Assembly: GCF_004766125.1 (NCBI RefSeq)
Contig: NZ_SJSA01000001.1
Span: 682,001 to 746,000 of the forward strand
DNA from: Duncaniella freteri
GTDB taxonomy: Bacteria; Bacteroidota; Bacteroidia; Bacteroidales; Muribaculaceae
Length of the DNA: 64,000 nucleotides
Reading direction: 5' to 3'
Positions within the stretch are counted from its first letter, which is position 1; each line of letters begins with the position of its first letter. A program made the translations under genes and the position numbers. This document shows positions 16,456 through 26,747 of this stretch, one piece after another. The notes below the pieces were generated by a model, which saw nothing but the letters and a program-made list of their open reading frames with translations, had not been told where the DNA came from and did no database searches.

Positions 16456-17739
16456 CTACTGAACTCTGGTAAAATATATCCTTATAGGAGCCATAGTCCA
16501 AAGGTAGGTGTCATCATATATCCAATCGGAGAGATCACCACCATATTCACCATATACAGGAATCCAGTCGCCAATCCAGCATTCAAGATACTCCTTGCCA
16601 TCTGACTGGATAAGATTGAACGCAACCTGGGCATCACGTATATCCTGCTTAGTGTCAGAGAACGATATATTTATTCCCGGCACCTTGAGCCTTGTGAAAT
16701 TAGTGTTTACGCCATTCTGATCCTTGAACTCCTTATCTACCTTAATGAATTCAACATCGCGCGTGCCTGAACCGAAATATTTGGCAAGATCCTTGCCGAA
16801 CTGTGGTGTAAACGCATATTTCTCGTATGTCTCGCCGGTCAGTACCATCTTGTCGTCAGCCGATGCCACAGGAGCCTTGTCGGGATATATATTTGCCATG
16901 CCCCAGTCCTCGTACATCTGAACATCCGCGAAGTCGAAATGATCAAACTGCCATGTCCCGGAGAAATTGTCCGGACCTTTGATCGTTACAGTCATTTCAG
17001 GATTAGCACCAACAGCATATCCGTCCTTATCGACAAGACGGAACACTATCTTGTCCCTACCGGGTTCGACCTTGAGCATATTGACCTTAAGAATACCTTC
17101 TCTGGCATTGGCCGGATACTTGATCACATGCCCCTCAGGCATTTCAAAATGCTCACCTTCCACCGCGGTGGACTGTTCAGCATCTATCTCCACTTCAAAT
17201 ATCTCTTCGACCTTAGGACGATACATGCTGCCCTTCATGTCATAAAGTTTCAGTTTGAACTCTCCATCCAGGTCAATGGTACCTGCCGTCTCCATAAACG
17301 ACATCACATACCCATTTTTGCCAAGAAGATTGATCGACGCATAGTTGACAAGCCCGAGGCAATATCCGGAAGGAGCCTCGGCAAGATTGATGAACAGCTC
17401 CAACTTATCATCGGGCATACTCTCCTCTATTCGCGACACTATGAACGAACCGGTAGTCTCTCCCGCCTTGATCACAACACCTTCGTCGGATATGGTATAA
17501 TCAACATCCCTCACGGCACTGCCTCCTAATCTTACAGGGATACGGATATCCTGAACAGGTGGCACCTCAGCTGTAACAAGAATGGTTACATCCCCTTTAG
17601 CCATAGTGAAATGCGACTTCTCAATGAATATCTGCGGTAATGTGCTGACACCATTGTCATCATCAGAGCAGGACACCAATGATGGCATCACACACATGAC
17701 TACCGACAAAAGCATCAGCCTGTATAACATCTGTCTCAT
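16456..17739 (-). CDS. Surface lipoprotein of the SusCD-peptidase operon
   Basis: From the start at 17739 (MRQMLYRLMLLSVVMC) the product has 427 residues with a lipoprotein signal ending LVSC-SDDD; acidic residues after the Cys suit export to the outer-membrane surface in Bacteroidota. The body begins with a Calx-beta/DUF4843-like beta domain (RIPVRLGGSAVRDVDYTI, then AGETTGSFIV) and a second similar module (about 145-265), then a C-terminal region typical of substrate-binding accessory proteins. It is the last gene of the operon, 13 bases after the small lipoprotein. It has no catalytic motif. The IS element ends 21 bases beyond its stop. Confidence 0.7.
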   Translation of the reverse strand: MRQMLYRLMLLSVVMCVMPSLVSCSDDDNGVSTLPQIFIEKSHFTMAKGDVTILVTAEVPPVQDIRIPVRLGGSAVRDVDYTISDEGVVIKAGETTGSFIVSRIEESMPDDKLELFINLAEAPSGYCLGLVNYASINLLGKNGYVMSFMETAGTIDLDGEFKLKLYDMKGSMYRPKVEEIFEVEIDAEQSTAVEGEHFEMPEGHVIKYPANAREGILKVNMLKVEPGRDKIVFRLVDKDGYAVGANPEMTVTIKGPDNFSGTWQFDHFDFADVQMYEDWGMANIYPDKAPVASADDKMVLTGETYEKYAFTPQFGKDLAKYFGSGTRDVEFIKVDKEFKDQNGVNTNFTRLKVPGINISFSDTKQDIRDAQVAFNLIQSDGKEYLECWIGDWIPVYGEYGGDLSDWIYDDTYLWTMAPIRIYFTRVQ

Positions 17740-17752
17740 AGCGATATCATTA

Positions 17753-17971
17753 TTAATTGTTATTGACTGCCGCCTCATACTCTGCCTTTATGGCTTTTAA
17801 TTCAGCGGTCTCCTCTGCCGTCATGATTGTAGGGTCAGGGAGTTTATACACCTTGGTCGAGGACGATTCCTTATAAGGAGGCACCTCGTCAACTTTCTCA
17901 CAAGAGCTCAGAGCAATCCCTGCTGTCACAATCGACAGCAATATACCAGGACGTAATATATATTTCTTCAT
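17753..17971 (-). CDS. Small lipoprotein, 72 aa
   Basis: MKKYILRPGILLSIVTAGIALSSC-EK is a clear lipoprotein signal; the mature part is only about 50 residues, acidic to neutral, with a helical C-terminus (TAEETAELKAIKAEYEAAV). It lies between susD and the large lipoprotein with gaps of 18 and 13 bases, so it is translated with them. I do not recognise a family. It could be a small partner of the SusCD complex, but this is inference from position only. Confidence 0.65.
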   Translation of the reverse strand: MKKYILRPGILLSIVTAGIALSSCEKVDEVPPYKESSSTKVYKLPDPTIMTAEETAELKAIKAEYEAAVNNN

Positions 17972-17989
17972 GACTTTATCTTAATTTTA

Positions 17990-19408
17990 TTATCGGTCAA
18001 CGATCTCGGTGTAACCTGGATTCTGAATCAGATTATCGGTTATGTCAAATTCCCTTACAGGTATGGGGAATGTGTACATATAACTGCGTGTAACATACTT
18101 AAATCCGTCCAGATAGGACACGAATTCAGGAGAACCGTTGCGCTTAAGTTCAAAGAAACGATCACCCTCCAGAAAGAGTTCCTTGCGCCTCTCGCCAAGT
18201 ATCAGCCCAAGGAGCGGTGTCAAAGCCTTGCCTGTCACATCTGTGGTGATTATCTCACTTCCGGGAACATCAGGGATATCGTTCATCTCTATATCGACAT
18301 AATCGGATATTCGGTTGGAACGGAGACGGTTGATCGACTTAAGAGCCTCATCCGACCGGTTAAGGTGATAATAGCATTCCGCCTCGATCAACGCGAATTC
18401 AGCAGCACGCATCCCACAGAAAATCTTGTTCTTGGCGAGACGTTTTTCATTAAAACAAAGATTGTAACGCACATCCGCTACACTCTCATTGCCACGGTAA
18501 TAATTAAGCAGCCTGACACTTACCGGACGTGATGCAAGGCTCGTCAATGTCCCCTCTACCTCCTGATCGTTACCTGACGACGCACGATGAGCCTTGATGA
18601 GCTGATTTCCGGCAAGAGGACCTATAGTGGTCATCATTTCCACATAATCCTCTCCGCTGAGCAGAGGGTGTCTGCGCAACAGCTCCTGAGCAAGAGAGAG
18701 TGCCTTGTCCCACTGCTGTGACCAGAAATAAAGACGGCACAGATAGCCGGTGTTGACATCATCGGTGAAGCGGTACACCTCATCGGTCATGTGGAGCGAG
18801 AGTGCCATTTTCAAGTCGTTCTCAATCTGAGCGATAGTAGCTGAAAGAGAACTGCGCGCAGGAGACGCTTCCATATCAAATTCGGTCACTACAGGCACTC
18901 CGAGCTGATTGTCAGTATTGCCAGCCTCAGGGACCTCGCAGAAATAACGCATCAACTGGTAATAAGCCACCCCACGCATGGCATAGGCAAGAGCAAGTAT
19001 CTTGTTAGCCTCCTCAGTGTCACGTTCCTCCATTTCATGAAGCACTATATTGCAATTGCGTATCACTTCATAATGGTCTCTGTAGTACCACTCTGTGCCA
19101 TTATTGGATATCTTGCTCCCAACATAAGGGAGAAGGTCAAAGGCTCCCGGCCTGCCAGTAGAAGCAGTAAGACCTGTCTCAAAATTGTCACTGAACTCAG
19201 CATCAAGCTCAGATACATGAGAAAACCTCGGCACAAGATAGTCACACGTGCCCCGGTCTATGGCATCGAGATGACTGTTGAGCAACGCCGAAAATTCTTC
19301 CGGTGTAGTCGGCACAACCTTCCCATAAGGCTTGATGTCGAGATAATCGCTGCACGCCGTCATGGCAAACGTCACCATAGCCACGACTAATATTCTAAAT
19401 ATTTTCAT
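17990..19408 (-). CDS. SusD/RagB family nutrient-binding lipoprotein
   Basis: SusD-type proteins sit as a lid on the SusC barrel and bind the substrate at the cell surface. The 472-residue protein has signal MKIFRILVVAMVTFAMTAC-SDYLDIKPYGKVVPTT, the N-terminal signature of the family, TPR-like helices around 110-270 and the C-terminal LILGERRKELFLEGDRFFELKRNG segment. It follows susC by 12 bases. Its neighbours are peptidases rather than glycoside hydrolases, so the ligand is probably peptide, as known for RagB of Porphyromonas gingivalis. Confidence 0.93.
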   Translation of the reverse strand: MKIFRILVVAMVTFAMTACSDYLDIKPYGKVVPTTPEEFSALLNSHLDAIDRGTCDYLVPRFSHVSELDAEFSDNFETGLTASTGRPGAFDLLPYVGSKISNNGTEWYYRDHYEVIRNCNIVLHEMEERDTEEANKILALAYAMRGVAYYQLMRYFCEVPEAGNTDNQLGVPVVTEFDMEASPARSSLSATIAQIENDLKMALSLHMTDEVYRFTDDVNTGYLCRLYFWSQQWDKALSLAQELLRRHPLLSGEDYVEMMTTIGPLAGNQLIKAHRASSGNDQEVEGTLTSLASRPVSVRLLNYYRGNESVADVRYNLCFNEKRLAKNKIFCGMRAAEFALIEAECYYHLNRSDEALKSINRLRSNRISDYVDIEMNDIPDVPGSEIITTDVTGKALTPLLGLILGERRKELFLEGDRFFELKRNGSPEFVSYLDGFKYVTRSYMYTFPIPVREFDITDNLIQNPGYTEIVDR

Positions 19409-19420
19409 AGGATATTGCGG

Positions 19421-22400
19421 TTAAAAGTTTACAGAAAGTCCCATCGAATATGTACGGGGCTGCGGATACACAGCTCCGGGAGTCTCAGGATCAATGCCAT
19501 CATAGTCGGTGATGGTGAACACATTGCTCACGCCTGCCGACAGTACAATGGAATTGATAAACGCTCTCTTGAGCCATGTGTAGTCCATTGAATAGGACAG
19601 AAGTATAGATCCGAGTTTGAAATAAGACACATCCTCCATCATTGAAGCACGCGTGATATTGTCACTCGTCACCATATAGTCATCAAGCCCGAGCCTGTCA
19701 CCGTAAGCATCAATGATACGTGGATAAGCGTTAACGATAGGATTGTCGGGAGTCCAACGGTTCACTCTATCCTTGGTGACATTCAGATAATTGGTGTAAA
19801 GGTCATTCTCCTGTGTCGGGACCGATTCTATGGCACTGCCTCGGTCAAGCGATGCGTACGATATGGGGCAATTGACATTATTAAGGATTTTGCCTCCCCA
19901 TGAGAATGAGCCACCCATGCTAAGGGTCAACCTCTTATAACCTACCGACACTGAATAGCCGCCATTGGTGGGCGCACTGCTTGTGCCCAGATAAAACGCA
20001 TAATTATTGGATTTCCGGCGGTCCGTATCAGTAGTCATCTCAACGTCGGGACGCACCTCATAGATATAAATGCCATGTTTGGGATCAATGCCCTTGACCC
20101 GTCCGCTTATAATAGACCCGAGCGGATATCCCTCATAGTTCTCATTGAACATACTCACAACTGTAGGTGTGTACTTCAGCAGCTTGTTACGGTTCCAGGC
20201 AAGATTGGCAGATAGTGTGACTCTCCAGTCACGGTTACTGAATGCTGTGGCACTTACAGTGAGTTCGGCACCCTGATTGAGAAGTTCGGAAGTGTTGAAC
20301 GTCTGAGATGAGAATCCGGTAGTGTAGACAACAGGTACTGACGACACTGCATCACGAGTACGCCGGTCATACAATTCACCCTGAAGGCGGATTCTGTCAT
20401 TTAAGAATCCCATATCGACTGACACTTTCATGTCTCTGGTCTTTTCCCAGCGCAGACGCGGATTGGGGGCATTGCGTATGTCACCGATCCGAAGGAAAGT
20501 ATCACCGGTGTTACGGAAATAATTTGAGTAATCCATCACAAGCTGCGGATATACCGACTTGTTGATATTTCCTGTATATCCAAGCGCTGTGCGTACCGAC
20601 AATGTACTGAACACAGGCTTGAGAGACTGGAAGAATGATTCCTGGTCAACATTCCATGACAGGCCCACCGATCCGGTAGGATTGAACTGCTCGTCACTGC
20701 CGAAATTGTTGGAACCGTCGGTACGGCCTGTGACACTGAGTATATAGCGATTCTTCAACACATAATCGAGAGAAAGATAAAATGACGCGAATGTGGTCTT
20801 CTCACGGCTCTGACCCGAAAGTCCGTCAATGATTTTTGCATATGCCAGCAGTGTGGAGTAATCTACATCCGATCCCTCGGGATATACAGGAAATGCCGAA
20901 TTACCTGTAACCGGATCATAACCGTAACGCTTTTCGAAAATACTTTTGGCATACGCTCCACGTATCTCGGCACCGGCAAGCGCACTCACATAATGGTCAT
21001 CAGCAAATGTGTTACTGTAATGGAAGTGTCCGCGCAGATTATAGCTTGTGTTATAAGCGGATGTCTGAGTGATTGACCCATATGTACGCTTCGATGTAAA
21101 GGATGGATCAAAAGGTCGGTCAAGCCATGCTGCATATGTACCGCTACCATTGATATTATCGGTGTGATTGTCAGTGTAACTATAGGACGCAAGTCCCTCG
21201 AATGAAAGATTGTCAAGGATATTATAGCTCAGAGTCGCTATCGCCTGAGCAGAAAGGTTCTTGCTTTGGGATGATGTCTCGTTAAGCTCGCGTATGATAT
21301 TGAATCCGTTTTCAGGCTCACTCATGGCTGTCGCACCGTTAACCCTCCTGAAAGTGTGGTATGTATTGTCTGCGGCATATGATCCGTCAGCATTGAATGT
21401 CCTCTCATATGGATTAGCAAAATAAGCATACTTGAAAGGATCGACATTGAGGGAGGCGCCGTTGCTCTCCTGCATCGAGAGGTCGAGCTGTATGCCTATC
21501 TTAAGTCGGCGACTGGGCTTGAGGTCAAGTTTGGAATTGATGTTGTAACGCTCATAATCAGTCTTTTTAACCAATCCGTTATTCTTGGCATAACCGAGCG
21601 ACACATAATAAGAAGTCTTGTCCGATCCTCCTGACAAAGACAGATAATGGCTGTTGGATACAGAATTCTGAAACAGCTCCTCATACCAGTCGGTCGACTG
21701 CTCGCCAAGGCGGCTGATCTCTGCATCCTGCTGCTCCTTAGTCCATCCGGCATACTGTCCGTAGCCCGACCTTATCTGACCTACTGCACCAATCACAGGG
21801 TATCGTAGCCCATTAGCCATACGGTCGGCAGAGAACTCGTCCCAAAGCTCCTGTTCCCAGGCAAGTTTCTCAGTTGAGTTCATAAGGTTGGCATCATGAG
21901 GAGGCTTGGTAACAATCGAGACATTGGCTGAATAGTTGACATTGAGCTTGCCTTCCTTGCCACGCTTGGTGGTGATGACAATCACACCGCCGGCAGCTCT
22001 CGATCCGTAAATAGCGGCAGCCGAAGCATCCTTCAGCACCGTTATCGACTCGATGTCGTTAGGATTTATTCCTGATATGCCGTTGGTGAAGATGTCGTTG
22101 AAATCACCGGCTTTAACCTGAGAAGAAGATATAGCGGGGATATCCTTCTGCAAGGGCACACCGTCGACCACCCATAAGGGATCGGCATTTCCGGTGATGG
22201 TGTTTGTGCCTCGTATACGCACTTTGGCTGACTCTCCCGGCCTGCCTGAAAGGGCTTTCACATCCATACCTGCCACCTTGCCCTGCATTAGCATGTCAAG
22301 ATTGGCAGTAGGCGAGCCCTTAAGGTCCTCAGCCGAAAGTGTGGCGACCGATCCTGTGGTGCGACGCTTGGTGGTACGCTGGTAACCTGTCACCACTACC

Positions 22401-22735
22401 TGATCAAGCTGTGACGAGTCGTCTTCAAGGAGAATGTCTCCCTTAAGCGGCTTGTTGACCTTGACTGAGACCGTTTTCAGTCCCACATATCTGAACTCTA
22501 CGCGTGCTCCACGGTCAACCCATAGCTTGACGCGACCATCCATGTCGGAAATTACGCCTTGTTTCTTACCGGATATCTGCACTGTTGCTCCGGGAAGCGG
22601 CTGATTCTCGGAATCCACCACGGTCACATCAATCTCTACCATCGAATCGGGTGAGGGTTGCTGTGCCGCCAGTGTAATTCCTATCATGCAGAAGCAGATC
22701 AATAAGATTGCTCTGACTGGCGAATAATGCTTCAT
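19421..22735 (-). CDS. SusC/RagA family TonB-linked outer membrane transporter
   Basis: The start at 22735 (MKHYSPVRAILLICF) gives 1104 residues with a signal peptide ending LAAQ. A carboxypeptidase-like regulatory domain (IDVTVVDSENQPLPGATV, then GVISDMDG) precedes the TonB plug, with a TonB-box-like VVVTGYQ and the plug motif VLKDASAAAIYGSRAAGGVIVITTK. The rest is a 22-strand barrel ending in the aromatic C-terminal strand YSMGLSVNF. It imports oligomeric substrate bound by SusD using TonB energy. A longer frame to 22804 would overlap the upstream S9 peptidase gene and carries no better signal. Confidence 0.95.
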   Translation of the reverse strand: MKHYSPVRAILLICFCMIGITLAAQQPSPDSMVEIDVTVVDSENQPLPGATVQISGKKQGVISDMDGRVKLWVDRGARVEFRYVGLKTVSVKVNKPLKGDILLEDDSSQLDQVVVTGYQRTTKRRTTGSVATLSAEDLKGSPTANLDMLMQGKVAGMDVKALSGRPGESAKVRIRGTNTITGNADPLWVVDGVPLQKDIPAISSSQVKAGDFNDIFTNGISGINPNDIESITVLKDASAAAIYGSRAAGGVIVITTKRGKEGKLNVNYSANVSIVTKPPHDANLMNSTEKLAWEQELWDEFSADRMANGLRYPVIGAVGQIRSGYGQYAGWTKEQQDAEISRLGEQSTDWYEELFQNSVSNSHYLSLSGGSDKTSYYVSLGYAKNNGLVKKTDYERYNINSKLDLKPSRRLKIGIQLDLSMQESNGASLNVDPFKYAYFANPYERTFNADGSYAADNTYHTFRRVNGATAMSEPENGFNIIRELNETSSQSKNLSAQAIATLSYNILDNLSFEGLASYSYTDNHTDNINGSGTYAAWLDRPFDPSFTSKRTYGSITQTSAYNTSYNLRGHFHYSNTFADDHYVSALAGAEIRGAYAKSIFEKRYGYDPVTGNSAFPVYPEGSDVDYSTLLAYAKIIDGLSGQSREKTTFASFYLSLDYVLKNRYILSVTGRTDGSNNFGSDEQFNPTGSVGLSWNVDQESFFQSLKPVFSTLSVRTALGYTGNINKSVYPQLVMDYSNYFRNTGDTFLRIGDIRNAPNPRLRWEKTRDMKVSVDMGFLNDRIRLQGELYDRRTRDAVSSVPVVYTTGFSSQTFNTSELLNQGAELTVSATAFSNRDWRVTLSANLAWNRNKLLKYTPTVVSMFNENYEGYPLGSIISGRVKGIDPKHGIYIYEVRPDVEMTTDTDRRKSNNYAFYLGTSSAPTNGGYSVSVGYKRLTLSMGGSFSWGGKILNNVNCPISYASLDRGSAIESVPTQENDLYTNYLNVTKDRVNRWTPDNPIVNAYPRIIDAYGDRLGLDDYMVTSDNITRASMMEDVSYFKLGSILLSYSMDYTWLKRAFINSIVLSAGVSNVFTITDYDGIDPETPGAVYPQPRTYSMGLSVNF

Positions 22736-22745
22736 AAGGTTAAAA

Positions 22746-25070
22746 TTATTTATGATTGATAATGTTGATATGACTGACTGTGGGGTCGAGGAGATTGTCT
22801 GCAAAATAATAACGTATCATATTCTGGTAATAAGAGCATTGCACCCCATGGTCCTTGCCAGGAAGAACGAACATGTCAAACCTCTTTCCTGCCCTTATAA
22901 GCGCATCGGCAAGACGATAAGTACAGGATGGGGGCACATTCTTGTCAACATCTCCTGTGATAAGCAATAGCCTGCCTTTCAGATTGGGAGCAAGCTCCAT
23001 ATTGGTAGGGATGGATGTGCGGAATTTTGTCCTTCCGGTGACACTGTCGGTCACCTCGTCAAGTCCGTGGAACACCTCGCCCCACCATTGTATATAGATA
23101 TTGTTGTCATGATTGCCCGATGCCGCAACCCCTACCTTATAGAAATCAGGATATGTCATCATGGCTGCCGCCGTCTGGAACGCGCCTCCAGAATGACCGT
23201 ATATGCCCACACGATTCAGATCGATGAACGAGTGACTCTTTGCAAGCTCCTCAATGGTATGCTTGTCATCCGCAAGCGGATAGTCACGCAGGTTCCCATA
23301 ACCGTAAGTATAGAAATCCCTTCCACGTAAAGGTGAACTACCACGCGATGAAGCGTTGATGACCACAAACCCCATCTCGGCAAGCGACTGGTTACCATTA
23401 TCATCGACAGCAAACCCGCGTGTCACCTGGTCGTCCTGTGGACCGGGATACACATTGGTTATTACCGGATATTTCTTCTTCGGGTCAAAATCAGAAGGAA
23501 GATACATAATGCCGTAAAGATCAGTCACCCCATCGGCAGCCTTGACACTGAACAGCTCAGGGGCTTTCCATCCTGCGGCACGAAGTCCGCTCACATCCAT
23601 CGAATCCACCACGAATGTCTTTTCCGGATTGTCTATATCAACCACCTGCATCACTGTGGGGAGATCCATACGTGAATAGCGGTCTATACCCCATTTACCA
23701 TCCTTGGAAATCTCAAGGCTATGGGTCCCGTCGCCAGGGGTCAGTAACCGCTGTCCCGAGCCATCAAGATTAACCTTATAATAATATGTATAATAAGGAT
23801 TTATACCTGCCTCATTCCCATATCCGGCAAAGATCATGGACCGATCGGATGTATCAATCTTCATAATGCCTCCCGCCACAAGATTATCTCCTGAAGTGAC
23901 ACGGTTCTTGATGTTACCATCGGAATCATAAAGATAATAGTTACCTCTGCCGGTACGCTCCGACCACCAAAGTATCTCCTTGCCTCCTGCTATCAAGCGG
24001 TAACCGAAAAGCGACAGATTCATATGGGGCCTGCATTCCTCCGATATCAGTTCCGTAACAGTCCCATCCTTTATATTGATTCGGCACAGGTCGATATTAT
24101 CGGCCTTACGGCTTCGCCTTGTAAAAAAGGCTATACTGTCAGAGGTAAAGAAATTCATTTCAACCAGTTGGTCAGGATATTTATCTATCGGAAGATATCT
24201 ACCCTCACAGGTCTCCGGATTGAACCAATAGATGCGGAAACGCCTCACACCTTCATCGCCAGGCATAGGCATTTTGAACACATTGACCTTTGGACGTCCG
24301 TCCGTCAGGGACTCTATGAATCCCATTTCCTTTATACTGCTGTTATCATATATGACCTGCATGAAACGGTTGCCATACCATGCCCCCGAAGAATTCTCAA
24401 TAGTATCGGCAGTGTTGCGATAGGTATGCGAGGCACCCTCCTTTCCATCATCGGTGAGACGTGTCACCTTGCCTGAACGGTTGTCACGGACATACAGGTC
24501 ATAACCACATCCGAGCATCGAGAATGTTGAATCCGGATTATGAACATTCCTTTTTCTGAAACGATCCACAATCTGTTTCCCCTCTTTTCTATCCTTTTTC
24601 GGTCTGCTTTCTCTCAGACGCTCAGATCCTATATCATAGACCATAGTCTTTCCCTTGCGATTGATCTCAAACCTCCTGGTATCCCCGTCACGAAATTCAA
24701 GCCCATAGATAGTCATATCCTCAGGATTGAGCGTATCACCTGTGATTCCGGCATAATCGCGTACGAACCGATGTGCATCACGTATGAATTCCCTACTCTT
24801 GCCTGAGGCTGCATCTACAAGATAGAAACGCTTGCGCCCATTCCTTTTCACCGCATAATGGAACGATGATGTCCCCTCTATCCATGTCGGGTAGAAATAA
24901 TGTCCGTCCAGACATTTCGACAAGGAATCGCCTGAAAGCCTCTCCACACGGTCCCAGTCCACACCCATATGCCCTGTCCTGATCTGAGCCCATCCGGCAG
25001 CCCATCCGCACAGAAACATGACAGAGAATACGACACATCTTATCCGCTTATTAGCCACAGCCTTACACAT
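22746..25070 (-). CDS. S9 family (prolyl oligopeptidase/DPP-IV-like) exported peptidase
   Basis: The product from 25070 (MCKAVANKRIRC) has 774 residues, a signal peptide ending WAAGWA, a beta-propeller region (about 30-510) and a C-terminal alpha/beta-hydrolase domain. The nucleophile is Ser627 in IYGHSGGAF, followed by the Asp in LLITGDVDKNVPP and the His in LPGKDHGVQ, so the triad is complete. Such enzymes remove dipeptides or cut short peptides in the periplasm. It starts four bases after the S8 peptidase stop and ends 10 bases before susC. A start at 25094 overlapping the S8 gene is possible but less likely. Confidence 0.9.
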   Translation of the reverse strand: MCKAVANKRIRCVVFSVMFLCGWAAGWAQIRTGHMGVDWDRVERLSGDSLSKCLDGHYFYPTWIEGTSSFHYAVKRNGRKRFYLVDAASGKSREFIRDAHRFVRDYAGITGDTLNPEDMTIYGLEFRDGDTRRFEINRKGKTMVYDIGSERLRESRPKKDRKEGKQIVDRFRKRNVHNPDSTFSMLGCGYDLYVRDNRSGKVTRLTDDGKEGASHTYRNTADTIENSSGAWYGNRFMQVIYDNSSIKEMGFIESLTDGRPKVNVFKMPMPGDEGVRRFRIYWFNPETCEGRYLPIDKYPDQLVEMNFFTSDSIAFFTRRSRKADNIDLCRINIKDGTVTELISEECRPHMNLSLFGYRLIAGGKEILWWSERTGRGNYYLYDSDGNIKNRVTSGDNLVAGGIMKIDTSDRSMIFAGYGNEAGINPYYTYYYKVNLDGSGQRLLTPGDGTHSLEISKDGKWGIDRYSRMDLPTVMQVVDIDNPEKTFVVDSMDVSGLRAAGWKAPELFSVKAADGVTDLYGIMYLPSDFDPKKKYPVITNVYPGPQDDQVTRGFAVDDNGNQSLAEMGFVVINASSRGSSPLRGRDFYTYGYGNLRDYPLADDKHTIEELAKSHSFIDLNRVGIYGHSGGAFQTAAAMMTYPDFYKVGVAASGNHDNNIYIQWWGEVFHGLDEVTDSVTGRTKFRTSIPTNMELAPNLKGRLLLITGDVDKNVPPSCTYRLADALIRAGKRFDMFVLPGKDHGVQCSYYQNMIRYYFADNLLDPTVSHINIINHK

Positions 25071-25074
25071 TGGT

Positions 25075-26634
25075 TCATTTATTATTGTCAACAATCATCT
25101 TTACGGCCCTATAGGCATCGACAATACCACCGCTTCGGCATTTGCCATTCAAAGGAACCTCCGGGCGGGAACTTCTCACAAGTATATCCTTCACCTGTGA
25201 GGCTTTGAGTCGCGGGAAATAGGCACGGAGCATAGCCGCCACAGCACTTGCCACAGGTGTGGCGACACTTGTGCCGTCCGCCTCCATATATTCGTTTCCC
25301 ACTGTATTGGAGCGAATGGCGACCCCCGGGGCAAAAACATCGACCTCCCGTACACCGAAATTTGACATCGAAGCAGGATTGCCATCCTTGTCAGATGCAC
25401 CTACCCTTATATAGTTATCGTAGAACACCCCTTCAGGATTCTTTCCTGTGGGGAAATATGGCACCGAGTCTATGTTCATATGATTGTTGCCGGCAGCCTG
25501 CAACAGAAGGACATCATGCTGCAAGGCATACCCCACGGCATCACTTACCATAGCACTGTCAGGTGATGTCATCTTGCCTATGCTCATGTTTATCACTTTG
25601 GCTCCATTGTCTACCGCATAACGGATTGCTGTAGCCACATCTTTGTCATACTCATCTCCATCCGGGGCTGCTCGCAGTATCATAAGACGTGCAGCAGGAT
25701 ACACCCCCGAGCATGACGGCTCCTTTATTCCCTGTCCTGCTATGATCCCTGCCACAAATGTCCCATGTTCACATCCTTCAACCTGAAGACAAGTGTTACC
25801 GTAATACACGTCATCAGGGTTCTTAAGATCATCCCCCATAAGCAGTCTCTTGTCCACATCATGTTCTATTCCATGAAGACGTTTTTTCATAAGGGCGAAA
25901 CCGTTCTTATGCGTATTGTAAAGCTCGTTCCATGTCACGCCTTTCTTTGCACGCATCATGTCGGCAAGAAGCGGCTGGAAAGCAGCCTCAAGCCTCTCAT
26001 CATCCGGAAGTCCGGAAGCCAGATTGCTCACTGTAATTGTGTCGAGTGTTTCACGAAACACCACGCGTGCTACAGAATCGATAAGAGCATAACACTCATC
26101 CTTCAAGGCTGTGTAAGCTGCCATCTTCATATAGCCGTTGATCCCGGCTTTCTGCCGCATCCTCACATAATAATCATACTCAGCCTTGTCTGCCGCAGAT
26201 TCCCTCTCGACATTTTTATATTTGGGATAAAGACGCTTGAACTCACGATATTCCTCCGTACCCGCGCTTGTCATATTAAAACTGCCGTCCTTTGTGCCGA
26301 GAAAATTCCAACCATGCAAGTCATCGATATACCCGTTTCCGTCATTGTCCCTGCCATCAATACGTTCTCCTGGATTAGTCCAAAGAGCGGGGGTCAGATC
26401 TATGGTAGTGGTATCGACACCCGAATCGATAATACCTACCACAACAGTAGCCGACGGCTCAATATTGCGGGACTCCAGAAATCTGATTGCTTTAAACAGA
26501 TTTATTCCATGTAAAGTGTCATTATATTCCTTATGCCATCCGGCTTTATCAATCGCCGGCACCTCAGAATACATCCCGAATATCAAGGCTAAAACAGCTA
26601 CGGCCCTTATATAATTCAATAAATGTGTCCTCAT
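25075..26634 (-). CDS. S8 family subtilisin-like serine protease with long insertion
   Basis: The 519-residue protein starts with a signal peptide (about 1-27, ending SEVPA). The catalytic triad is Asp70 in GIIDSGVD, His290 in CEHGTFVAGIIAG and Ser456 in EADGTSVATPVAS. Asp and His are about 220 residues apart, compared with about 30 in classical subtilisins, so a largely helical, charged insertion of roughly 190 residues lies between them. There is no obvious C-terminal sorting domain. It is first in the SusCD-peptidase operon and probably makes the peptides that SusD binds. Cellular location (periplasm or surface) is not determined by the sequence. Confidence 0.9.
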   Translation of the reverse strand: MRTHLLNYIRAVAVLALIFGMYSEVPAIDKAGWHKEYNDTLHGINLFKAIRFLESRNIEPSATVVVGIIDSGVDTTTIDLTPALWTNPGERIDGRDNDGNGYIDDLHGWNFLGTKDGSFNMTSAGTEEYREFKRLYPKYKNVERESAADKAEYDYYVRMRQKAGINGYMKMAAYTALKDECYALIDSVARVVFRETLDTITVSNLASGLPDDERLEAAFQPLLADMMRAKKGVTWNELYNTHKNGFALMKKRLHGIEHDVDKRLLMGDDLKNPDDVYYGNTCLQVEGCEHGTFVAGIIAGQGIKEPSCSGVYPAARLMILRAAPDGDEYDKDVATAIRYAVDNGAKVINMSIGKMTSPDSAMVSDAVGYALQHDVLLLQAAGNNHMNIDSVPYFPTGKNPEGVFYDNYIRVGASDKDGNPASMSNFGVREVDVFAPGVAIRSNTVGNEYMEADGTSVATPVASAVAAMLRAYFPRLKASQVKDILVRSSRPEVPLNGKCRSGGIVDAYRAVKMIVDNNK

Positions 26635-26680
26635 TGCACTTATATATTAAAAACAGCAACTATTAATTCATATTTATTTA

Positions 26681-26688
26681 CAAATATA
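26681..26688 (-). promoter_or_regulatory. -7 element of the peptidase-SusCD operon promoter
   Basis: Minus-strand TATATTTG, 46 bases upstream of the S8 protease start. No other TAnnTTTG box was found in the short gaps down to 16456, so this is probably the main promoter of six genes. Confidence 0.6.
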
Positions 26689-26747
26689 TGATAATTTTTC
26701 ACTATTTTTCGCCCTATTAACTACTTTTAACCTAACATATTATTACA

